Assembly: GCA_023954375.1 (NCBI GenBank)
Contig: JAMLIC010000010.1
Location: forward strand, 159,768-223,767
Length of the DNA: 64,000 bases
DNA from: Planctomycetota bacterium
GTDB taxonomy: Bacteria; Planctomycetota; J058
Direction of reading: 5' to 3'
Position 1 is the stretch's first letter; each line of letters starts with the position of its first letter. The notes under the pieces are model-generated. The model was given only the letters and a program-made list of their open reading frames with translations, had not been told where the DNA came from and did not search any database. The position numbers and the translations under genes were made by a program. Below, piece by piece: positions 19,268 to 27,016 of this stretch.

Positions 19268-21051
19268 GGGCCCGCCATGGGGTTCGCCGGGCGCTTGACC
19301 GTGACGACGGTGATGTCGTCCGCCTGCTCGGCGCCGTTGATGAACTGCTTCAGCTCCCAGAGGATCGCCTCGAGCAGGTCCTTGGCCGACAGGTGGCCGT
19401 AGAGCTCGACCAGGCGCTTCACGGGGTCGAGGCTGTCCTGGGCGAAGAACTCGCCCGCCGGGTTCTTCGCCTCGGTGACGCCGTCGGTGTAGAGGACGAG
19501 CGAGTCGCCCGGCTCGAGGTGCAGCTCGTGCTCCTGGAAGATCGCATCGGCGTCGCGGACCGCCGCCAGCACGCAGCCGCCGGCCTTGATCGCCTCGGCG
19601 CGCCGCGTGCGCGCCCGGTAGACGATCAGGTGCTCGTGGCCCGCGCCGCTCCAGATGAACTTGCCCAGCGCGTCGCTCCAGTAGAGGAGCAGCGCGCTCA
19701 TGAACACGTCGCGGCGCGTGTCGGCGTGCAGGAGGCGGTTCGCCTCGGCGAGGATCGCCCGCGGCGACTCCGTCGCCTTGGTGAGCGGGCGGAAGTAGGA
19801 GCGGGCCATGATCATGACCAGCCCGGCCGGCAGCCCCTTGCCGCTGACGTCGCCGATGCAGATGTGGAAGTTGCCCTCCCCGTCGTGGTCCATGAAGTCG
19901 AAGTAGTCCCCGCTCATCTCCTTCGCGGGGATCATCTTCCCGTAGACCTCGATGAACTGGGACCTGGGCAGCTTCTTCGGCAGGAGCTGCTTCTGAATCA
20001 TGGAGGCGAGGTCGAGCTCGTGGCGGATGCGCTCGCGGTCGCCCATCTCCTTGATGAGCCGCGCGTTCTCGAGCGCCATGGCCGCCTGCATGGCGATCGC
20101 GGTGAGCAGCTCGCAGTCGTCCCGGTTGAACTGGCGGCCGGCCTCGAACGTGTCGAGGAAGACGATCCCCAGGATGTGCTCCTGGCGGACGAGCGGCACG
20201 CACAGCGCGCTGCGGATGTTCTCGTCGACGATCGACATGGCCATGTCGAGCCGCTGGTCGCGCTGGGCGTCGGCCGTGAGGAGCGAGTCCCTGGTGCGGA
20301 GCACCTCCTTCACGATCGTCTTCGAGATCTTGACCTTGGCGTTGCCGGGGCGGCGCGAGCGCGAGGCCACCGTGCGCAGGCGGCGGTTGCCCTCGTCGTA
20401 GAGGAGGATCGAGCCGCGGTCGGCCGGCAGGACCTCGAAGATCACCGAGAGCAGCTCGTCGAGGAGCGTCTGCAGGTCGAGGATCGTCGAGATCTTCGCG
20501 ATCACCTGGAAGAGCGTCTTGACCCGGCGGTCGTCCTTGATCTCGCTCAGCACCTGCGCGTGGTCGGCGTAGTGCTTCTGGCGGAAGTTGATGTTCTCCC
20601 GCTGGAGGTCCTCGCGGCGGATCGAGACGGTGCCGAGCATCATGTCGGAGTGCTCGCCCGCCTGGATCGCGCCGAACCGCTGGTCGCCCATGGCGCCCCC
20701 GCCCGCCCCGGCGGCCGCCGGGTTGAGCTGGGCGAGCCCGGTGATCCCCGACGACTCGGTCTGCGAGCCGTCCGAGTCGAAGATCATGAGCGAGTCGGCG
20801 ATCGAGATCAGGTCGCCGTGGTGGAGGAGCGTCTGCCGCACACCCTCACCGTTGACGAGGATGCGCTCGGGCGGGCCCATGTTGCGCAGCTCGAACCGCT
20901 CGGGCGCGGTGCCGCGGATGTAGCAGCAGGCGTTGCGGTCCTGGCGGGGCAGGAGGGCGATGTGCCCGTTCTGGAAGCCGATGAAGCTCTCCGGCCCGAG
21001 CTGGAAGCTGTCCCCGCTGCGGGGACCTTCGATCATGATCAGCCGGGGCAT
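19264..21051 (-). CDS. FHA-GAF-SpoIIE/RsbU-type PP2C phosphatase
   Basis: 595 residues. Residues 1-95 are an FHA-like phosphothreonine-binding domain, residues about 180-350 a GAF domain, and the C-terminal 240 residues a PPM phosphatase. The phosphatase metal ligands are seen in MSGDYFDF, CIGDVSGKG, LYTDGVTEAKN and DDITVVTV. Such proteins dephosphorylate anti-sigma-factor antagonists or other Ser/Thr phosphoproteins in response to a ligand bound by GAF. The FHA domain suggests recruitment to targets of the Ser/Thr kinases in this window. No STAS-domain antagonist or RsbW-like kinase is nearby, so the substrate is unknown. It is the first gene of a minus-strand series and its promoter region is back to back with that of the large kinase gene. 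Confidence 0.92.
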   Translation of the reverse strand: MPRLIMIEGPRSGDSFQLGPESFIGFQNGHIALLPRQDRNACCYIRGTAPERFELRNMGPPERILVNGEGVRQTLLHHGDLISIADSLMIFDSDGSQTESSGITGLAQLNPAAAGAGGGAMGDQRFGAIQAGEHSDMMLGTVSIRREDLQRENINFRQKHYADHAQVLSEIKDDRRVKTLFQVIAKISTILDLQTLLDELLSVIFEVLPADRGSILLYDEGNRRLRTVASRSRRPGNAKVKISKTIVKEVLRTRDSLLTADAQRDQRLDMAMSIVDENIRSALCVPLVRQEHILGIVFLDTFEAGRQFNRDDCELLTAIAMQAAMALENARLIKEMGDRERIRHELDLASMIQKQLLPKKLPRSQFIEVYGKMIPAKEMSGDYFDFMDHDGEGNFHICIGDVSGKGLPAGLVMIMARSYFRPLTKATESPRAILAEANRLLHADTRRDVFMSALLLYWSDALGKFIWSGAGHEHLIVYRARTRRAEAIKAGGCVLAAVRDADAIFQEHELHLEPGDSLVLYTDGVTEAKNPAGEFFAQDSLDPVKRLVELYGHLSAKDLLEAILWELKQFINGAEQADDITVVTVKRPANPMAGP

Positions 21052-21095
21052 CGATCGGCGTGGCTCCCCGATGGCGCGAGGGAGAAGGCCTCACC

Positions 21096-21123
21096 ATGTT
21101 ACCCCCCTGGTCAAGCAGCGCAA
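21096..21123 (-). promoter_or_regulatory. sigma70-like promoter of the phosphatase operon
   Basis: On the minus strand TTGCGC (21118-21123) and TAACAT (21096-21101) are 16 bp apart, about 45 bp upstream of the ATG at 21051. Confidence 0.45.
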
Positions 21124-21173
21124 GGACAAGAGCTTGCGTCCGCGGGGGACCGAACGGCTCCCGTGCGGTTTCG

Positions 21174-21202
21174 TTGCGGGCGGCCTGCCGCAGGGCTATG
21201 AT
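21174..21202 (+). promoter_or_regulatory. sigma70-like promoter of the kinase/FGE gene
   Basis: TTGCGG (21174-21179), a 17-bp spacer and TATGAT (21197-21202). The expected start near 21209 gives a leader of about 78 bases to the ATG at 21287. Confidence 0.65.
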
Positions 21203-21286
21203 CCGGCGATCACCTTGCCGTAAAAAGAGATGCGTCGGACGCGGCGGCGCGGCGGCGCGGGCGACGCGCGAGGCGAGTGGGTGGGG

Positions 21287-24200
21287 ATGGCCTCGTACTC
21301 GGACATCCTGTTCGGGCGGATCGCGCTCGGCAACCGCCTGGTCACGGCCGCGCAGCTGAGCCAGGCGCTGGCCGCGGCGGGCGGGCGCATCACCCTGGCC
21401 GACGCCCTCATCCAGCGCGGGGTCCTCACCCGGGAGCAGGCGCAGCGGGTGCAGCGGGCGCAGGCGCTGACCCAGTTCATGCGCGCCGAGAAGATCTACG
21501 CGCGGATCCTCCTCGAGCGGCGCCTCGTCGACCTCGCGGTCCTGCGCGACTGCTTCGCCCGCCAGGAGCAGGCGCAGCACCGGACGCGGATCGGCCAGAT
21601 CCTCATCGAGCGGCGCCTGCTCACGCCGGAGCAGAGCGAGGAGGTCGTCGAGGAGCAGCTGCAGCGGCTCGCCGAGGAGACGGCGAGGATCGAGGAGGCC
21701 GGGCTCGGCGGGGAGCTCGCCGACTCGGACGACCTCGGCCGCCAGGTCGAGGACCTCGCCAAGCTGCGCGCGGCGGGCGACCTCGAGGGCTCGACCTTCC
21801 GCCGGGCGCTCGGGCCCCGGGGCCTGCTCGACGCGCCGCCCACGTCGGGCACCGCCCCCGGCGAGGTCGAGCGCACGATCGAGATGTCGGCGCCCGTCGG
21901 CGCGCGCACCATGGTCGTCGGCGCGCCGCCCTACGCCCGCCCCGGCCCGCCCCCGACCGCCCCCGAGCGGCCGGCCTCGCCCCCGCGACCGGCCGCGGCC
22001 GTGGCCGCCGGGACCGCCGCCCCGGGCGAGCTCGTCGGGCGGACGATCGCCTCGCGCTACCGCGTGCTGGAGAAGGTGGGCGAGGGGGGCATGGGCACGG
22101 TCTACAAGGCCGAGCACTGCCTCATGGAGAAGATCGTCGCCCTGAAGGTCCTCAACCCCGGGCTGATCTCCTCCAAGCCCTCGCTGGAGCGGTTCCGGCG
22201 CGAGATCCGCGCCGCGTCCAAGTTCCAGCACAAGCACGTCATCCAGATCTACGACGCGGGCGAGGCCGAGGGCGGGCTGTTCTACATGGCCATGGAGTAC
22301 GTGGCCGGGCAGACGCTCGAGGACGTGCTCAGGGCCGACGGCGCCCTGCCGATCGAGCGGGTCACGCGGCTCCTGCGGCAGGCGCTCGGCGCGGTGGGCG
22401 AGGCGCACAAGAAGGGGATCGTCCACCGCGACCTGAAGTCGGGCAACATCATGCTCGTCACCGGCAAGGACGGCGACGACGTCGTCAAGGTGATGGACTT
22501 CGGGATCGCCAAGATCGCCCTCGAGTCGAGCGACGGCTCGACCGACAGCGGCGTGGGGGGCCTCTACAAGACCCAGGAGGGCGTGGTCACCGGCACGCCG
22601 CAGTACATGAGCCCCGAGCAGTGCTCGGGCGAGGCGGTCGACGGCCGCGCCGACCTCTACTCGATGGGCGTGATCCTGTTCGAGATGCTCACCGGCGAGC
22701 TGCCGTTCAAGAGCAACACGCCCATGGGCTTCCTGGGCAAGCACATCGTCGAGCCGCCGCCGGCGCCGTCGAGCGTGCGCCCCGGCCTGCCGCGCGTGCT
22801 CGAGGACGTGACCCTGCGCCTGCTCGAGAAGCGGCCTGACGCCCGCTTCCAGTCGGCCGAGGAGGTCCTGGCCGCGCTCGACGCCGCGCCGTCCTCGAGG
22901 CGGAGCGAGCCGCGGGCCCCGGTGGGGCTGACGGTGGAGGTCCCCGCCCCGCTCGCGCCGGAGCCGGAGCCGCAGCCTCAGCCTCAGCCGCAGCCTCAGC
23001 CGACGGTCGCGGTGCCGCAGGTGCAGCCGGCGCCGAGCCCGATGCCGAGCCCGATGCCGGCGTCGGCGGCCGCTCCTTCGCGGGCGCCGCTGGTCCTCCT
23101 GGTGGTCGGGCTCGCCTTCGTCGTGCTCGTCGCCACGGTCGCGACGACGGTGGGGCTGCTCCTCGGCGGGGAGGGCGACCACCCCGCCCTGGCGAAGGCC
23201 GCGGCCCTCCTCGACGGCGGCGACGCGGCCGCGGCCGTGGCCCTGCTCGAGCCGGTCGTCCGCGAGCGGCCCGACGACCCCGCGGCCGCCGACCTCCTGC
23301 GGCGGGCCCGCGAGGCGGCGTGGACCGCGGTCGTGCAGCGCGCCGACGACCTCGCCGGGCGCTGGCGGCAGGGGCGCGCCCCGGGCGACGCCGCGGCCGG
23401 CGTGGAGGCCTTCGAGGCGGCGCTCGCGCAGCACGACGACCCGCAGGTGCGGGCGCGCCTCGAGCAGCTGCGGAGCGAGGTCGCGGCGCACCAGCGCCCG
23501 CCGACGCCGACCACCGAGGCGCCCCCCCGGCCCGACCCGCCGAAGGACCCGCTGGGGCCCGGCCGGGCCGTCCTGGGCACGTTCGAGCAGGCGTTGCGGG
23601 CGGGCCGCCTCGACGAGGCGGCGGCGCGCCTCGAGGAGGCCGAGGCGCTCCTGCCGGCGGGGCACACCGACCTGGAGGTCGCGCGCCGGACGCTCGGCGC
23701 CGCCCGGAGCGCCGCGGCCGCCCGCGAGGCCCGGGGCGCGGGCGACCTCGCCCGGGCCCAGGAGCTCCTCGAGCGGGCGCTGAAGGAGCACCCCGACCGT
23801 CAGCAGCAGGGCGAGCTGCGCCGCGAGCTGGAGGCGGTGGCGCGCGAGGCGAGCGACCGCGCGGCCGCCGAGGCCGCCGCGGCGGAGCGCGAGGGGCTCG
23901 AGGCGGCGCGCGACGAGGCGCTGGCGGCGGCGCTCGCGGCGGCCGTGGCGCTCGACCTCGAGGCGGCGCAGGCGGCGCTCGAGCGCGCGCGCGAGCCGGC
24001 CCGCAAGCTCGCCGACGATGCGCCGGTGCGGGCGCGGGCGCAGGCGCTCCAGGCCCTGGCGCCGCTGGCGCCGGCGGTGCGCGCGGCGGAGGAGCAGCTC
24101 CGCGCCGCGGCCGAGCCGGCGGACGGCGGCGCAGTCCTCGCGGCGCGGCTCCAGTCGGCCATGACCCGCGTCGACGAGCTGCGCGGGCGCCTCGCGGCCC

Positions 24201-25153
24201 TGGCGCCGGACGAGCCGCTGGCGACCGCGCTCCATCGGCGGCTCAGCGAGGCGCTGGCGCGCGGCGAGCAGGCCCTGGCGCGCGCGCAGCGCCCGCCCGA
24301 GCGGTCGACCGAAGACGAGCGGCTGGCGCGCTTCCTGCGCATGGTCGAGCGCGTGCGGGAGCTGCCGGACGAGCGGGAGACGCGGGTCCTCGTCCAGGAC
24401 CGCCTGAGGCGCGTCCAGCAGCTCGTCGAGCACCCGGTCTACGTGACCGGCGGCGCCCCGGCCGAGGAGCGGGCCTGGGTCGACGAGCGCCTCCGGCACT
24501 GGACCGCCCGGGCCGAGGTGTGGAACGACCTCGGCCCGCGCATGGTGGCGATCCCCGGCGGCGCCTGGACCTCGCCGGGCGGCGAGGAGCACGCGCTGCC
24601 GGACGTCTACTACGCGGCCGACGCCGAGGTCACCTGCGTCGAGTGGGACGAGTTCGTGCGCGCGACCGGCCGCGCGCGCCCGCGCGGCTTCCCCGGGCCG
24701 ACCGACGAGCCGGTGCGGCTGATCTCGCTCGAGGACGCGCAGGAGTACTGCCGCTGGCGGTCGCGGCGCCCCGACGGCAAGCCGCGCCGCGTCGAGTTCC
24801 GCCTGCCGACCGAGGCCGAGTGGGAGCGGGCCGCCCGCGGCGCCGCCGGCACCGAGTATCCCTGGGGCCCGAGCTTCGAGGACTGGCGGGCCCGCGACGG
24901 CTACGCGGCCGTGCGCGGGACGCTGGCCCGCGTGCGCAGCTTCCAGCGCGACAAGAACGACTGGGGCCTCCACGACCTCGTCGGCAACGTGCAGGAGCTG
25001 ACCTCGACGCGGCGCGACGGGCGGCTCGTGGTCAAGGGCGGCTCGATCGCCGCGGCGCTCGACCAGGCCGGCGCCTCGGCCGTGCGGCTGGTGCGGCCGG
25101 GCGACGAGGTCTCGCCGACGATCGGGCTGCGGGTCTTCGCGGCGGAGCGCTGA
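21287..25153 (+). CDS. Ser/Thr kinase with C-terminal FGE-sulfatase-like domain
   Basis: 1288 residues from ATG 21287; an ATG at 21230 is possible but adds a basic tail without family character. Residues 1-150 hold repeated helical units (ILLERRLVDLAVL, ILIERRLLTPEQSEEV) that resemble the MshEN/GspE-N fold. The kinase domain spans about 255-530: GEGGMGTVYKAE, ALKVL Lys, HRDLKSGN, DFGIAK, GTPQYMSPEQ. A Pro/Gln repeat and a membrane helix (residues about 600-625) follow, then about 450 residues of Ala/Arg/Glu-rich coiled coil outside the membrane. The last 200 residues are an FGE/SUMF1-like domain with MVAIPGGAW, FRLPTEAEWERAARG and DLVGNVQELT. In this domain the fold often binds ligands rather than oxidising sulfatases. 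It is a transmembrane receptor kinase with unusual ectodomains. Confidence 0.9.
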   Translation: MASYSDILFGRIALGNRLVTAAQLSQALAAAGGRITLADALIQRGVLTREQAQRVQRAQALTQFMRAEKIYARILLERRLVDLAVLRDCFARQEQAQHRTRIGQILIERRLLTPEQSEEVVEEQLQRLAEETARIEEAGLGGELADSDDLGRQVEDLAKLRAAGDLEGSTFRRALGPRGLLDAPPTSGTAPGEVERTIEMSAPVGARTMVVGAPPYARPGPPPTAPERPASPPRPAAAVAAGTAAPGELVGRTIASRYRVLEKVGEGGMGTVYKAEHCLMEKIVALKVLNPGLISSKPSLERFRREIRAASKFQHKHVIQIYDAGEAEGGLFYMAMEYVAGQTLEDVLRADGALPIERVTRLLRQALGAVGEAHKKGIVHRDLKSGNIMLVTGKDGDDVVKVMDFGIAKIALESSDGSTDSGVGGLYKTQEGVVTGTPQYMSPEQCSGEAVDGRADLYSMGVILFEMLTGELPFKSNTPMGFLGKHIVEPPPAPSSVRPGLPRVLEDVTLRLLEKRPDARFQSAEEVLAALDAAPSSRRSEPRAPVGLTVEVPAPLAPEPEPQPQPQPQPQPTVAVPQVQPAPSPMPSPMPASAAAPSRAPLVLLVVGLAFVVLVATVATTVGLLLGGEGDHPALAKAAALLDGGDAAAAVALLEPVVRERPDDPAAADLLRRAREAAWTAVVQRADDLAGRWRQGRAPGDAAAGVEAFEAALAQHDDPQVRARLEQLRSEVAAHQRPPTPTTEAPPRPDPPKDPLGPGRAVLGTFEQALRAGRLDEAAARLEEAEALLPAGHTDLEVARRTLGAARSAAAAREARGAGDLARAQELLERALKEHPDRQQQGELRRELEAVAREASDRAAAEAAAAEREGLEAARDEALAAALAAAVALDLEAAQAALERAREPARKLADDAPVRARAQALQALAPLAPAVRAAEEQLRAAAEPADGGAVLAARLQSAMTRVDELRGRLAALAPDEPLATALHRRLSEALARGEQALARAQRPPERSTEDERLARFLRMVERVRELPDERETRVLVQDRLRRVQQLVEHPVYVTGGAPAEERAWVDERLRHWTARAEVWNDLGPRMVAIPGGAWTSPGGEEHALPDVYYAADAEVTCVEWDEFVRATGRARPRGFPGPTDEPVRLISLEDAQEYCRWRSRRPDGKPRRVEFRLPTEAEWERAARGAAGTEYPWGPSFEDWRARDGYAAVRGTLARVRSFQRDKNDWGLHDLVGNVQELTSTRRDGRLVVKGGSIAAALDQAGASAVRLVRPGDEVSPTIGLRVFAAER

Positions 25154-25185
25154 CCGCGCCTGCCTGGTGACCGACCGACCGACCA

Positions 25186-25250
25186 CCCGGCACCCCGTCC
25201 GTGGCCGGAGTGCCGGGCGCTCCCCCTCCCCGGCGCGCGCGCTCGCCGGG
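25186..25250. terminator. two hairpins between convergent genes
   Basis: CCCGGCAC (25186-25193) pairs with GTGCCGGG (25210-25217) over 8 bp, and CCCGGCG (25229-25235) pairs with CGCCGGG (25244-25250) over 7 bp. They lie between the ends of the kinase and glycosyltransferase genes and could serve both strands. A four-copy GACC repeat precedes them. Confidence 0.55.
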
Positions 25251-25279
25251 CCGCCTCCGCGCGCGGGGGGGGGGCTGGT

Positions 25280-26938
25280 TCACCGACCGCGGCGCGTGAG
25301 GACGATCCAGCGCGGCGCCCCGCCGGGCGGCACCTCGGCGCGCTTCTCGAACGTGGCCACGAGGGCGCGGTCGAGCAGGCGCGCGCCGTCGCGCTCGCGG
25401 CTGCGGTTGGGCTCCTCGGGGTAGCTCGTGAGCGAGAGCACCACGACGCGCACGTCCCGCGCCTCGAGGTCGGCGAGGAGCTCGCGCTGCGTGGCCTCCG
25501 TGGTGGTGATCCCCGGGACGAAGCAGTGGTGGCGCACGCCGATCGGCCGCCCCAGGAGCACGTAGGTGAAGGCGTCGTTGATGAACACGCAGGCGTGCTG
25601 CGGCACGACCTGGTGCCCGTGCAGGACGGCGTTCCCGACGAACACGGGCGCGTCGGGGGCGGGCGCGAGCGCGTCGACCGCGCGCAGGAGCGCGAGCGCG
25701 TCGGCCTCGTCCCTGGCGGAGATCGCCACCCCCCGGAGCCCGCGCAGCCGCGAGGACACGAAGCTGCCGTCCTCGAGCGCGGCGGCGCGCTCGAGGAGCG
25801 CGCCGGCCGTCCGCGCGACCAGCCCCAGGGCGACCGCGGCGGCGAGCGCCAGGCCCAGGCCGCGCGACACGCGCGGGGCGAGGTGCCGGCGCTCGAGGAG
25901 GCCGAGCGCGCCCGCCGAGAGCGTCACGGCCGCGCAGAGCGCCGGGAACAGGTGCGAGGCGTCGGGCCGCCAGGTCGCGTAGGGCAGGAGCCCGAGCAGC
26001 AGCAGCGCCAGATGCAGCGCGAGGCGCGGCGCGGGCGCGCCCCCGCCGCGCCGCGCCCGGACCCCGCGCCACAGCAGCGCCGCCGGCGCGAGGGCGCCGG
26101 CGGCGAGCGGCAGCCAGAACACGAGCAGGTGGTCGACGACGTCGCTGAGGGCCGCGCTCGCGGGGGGCAGGAGGGGGTAGGGGAGCTCCCGGAACGGCAT
26201 GGAGGCGCGGGTGGCGCGCGCGAGCTCGAGCACCCGCGCCGGCCCGCCGGCCAGCGCCAGGGCCGCCCAGGCGCCGGCGAACGGCGCGGCGCCCGCGGCG
26301 GCCCAGCCGGCGGCGCGGGCCAGCGCCGGCCACGGCGCGCCCCCCTCGCGCGACTGCAGCCGCTCGAGCGCCAGCGCGCCGGCCAGCGCGCCCAGCGCCA
26401 GCAGGCCGAACTCGAGGCGCAGGAGCAGCGCCGCGCCGGCGAGCGCGCCGGCCGCCACGAGCGGCCCGCGGCGCAGCGACGGCCCCGCGAGGTCAGCCGC
26501 CAGCGCCGAGGCGAACACCGGGAGGACGACGGGGTGCGTGAGCTCGGTCGAGTGCGCGGCCACCGTCAGCGGGACGAGCCACGCCGCGGCGCGCGCGCCG
26601 AGCCGGAGCGCGCAGCCCGCCGCGACGACCGCGAGGCCGGCCACGGCCATGGCGCGCAGCAGGCGCAGCGTGAGGAGCTGCGGGCCGAACAGCCCGTCGA
26701 ACGGCAGCAGCAGCGCGGCCTCGAGGGGGCCGTACACGGGGTCGTAGTCGCGCCAGGGCAGCTCGCCGCTCGCCAGGCGCACGCCCTCGAGCAGCGCGAA
26801 GCCCTCGTCGTACGGGCACAGCCCCTGGGCCAGCAGCGAGGTGGCCTCGGCCCCGCGCGCCAGGAGCACGAGGAGGCCGAGGGCGGCGAGCGCGAGGCCC
26901 GTCCGGCGCGAGGGAGGGTGGGGTCGCGTCGTGTCCAT
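25280..26938 (-). CDS. GT39-like polytopic membrane glycosyltransferase
   Basis: 552 residues with about 10-12 hydrophobic helices and a soluble C-terminal domain of about 150 residues. The first periplasmic loop has PYDEGFALLEGVRLASGELP, in which the acidic pair after a Tyr is typical of dolichyl-phosphate-mannose/ArnT-like (GT-C fold) enzymes. Such proteins transfer a sugar from a polyprenyl phosphate to a lipid or protein on the outer face of the inner membrane. Donor and acceptor are unknown. A second, unrelated GT-C protein is encoded at 62126-63763. It follows the TRAP operon by 78 bp on the same strand, but a functional link is doubtful. Confidence 0.8.
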   Translation of the reverse strand: MDTTRPHPPSRRTGLALAALGLLVLLARGAEATSLLAQGLCPYDEGFALLEGVRLASGELPWRDYDPVYGPLEAALLLPFDGLFGPQLLTLRLLRAMAVAGLAVVAAGCALRLGARAAAWLVPLTVAAHSTELTHPVVLPVFASALAADLAGPSLRRGPLVAAGALAGAALLLRLEFGLLALGALAGALALERLQSREGGAPWPALARAAGWAAAGAAPFAGAWAALALAGGPARVLELARATRASMPFRELPYPLLPPASAALSDVVDHLLVFWLPLAAGALAPAALLWRGVRARRGGGAPAPRLALHLALLLLGLLPYATWRPDASHLFPALCAAVTLSAGALGLLERRHLAPRVSRGLGLALAAAVALGLVARTAGALLERAAALEDGSFVSSRLRGLRGVAISARDEADALALLRAVDALAPAPDAPVFVGNAVLHGHQVVPQHACVFINDAFTYVLLGRPIGVRHHCFVPGITTTEATQRELLADLEARDVRVVVLSLTSYPEEPNRSRERDGARLLDRALVATFEKRAEVPPGGAPRWIVLTRRGR

Positions 26939-27016
26939 TCAGCGCGCCCCCGGGCGCCTGGTCGCGAGAGGACCGCCAGGGTCCTGGAGGAGGCAGCCCG
27001 CGCCGCGCCCTCCCTG

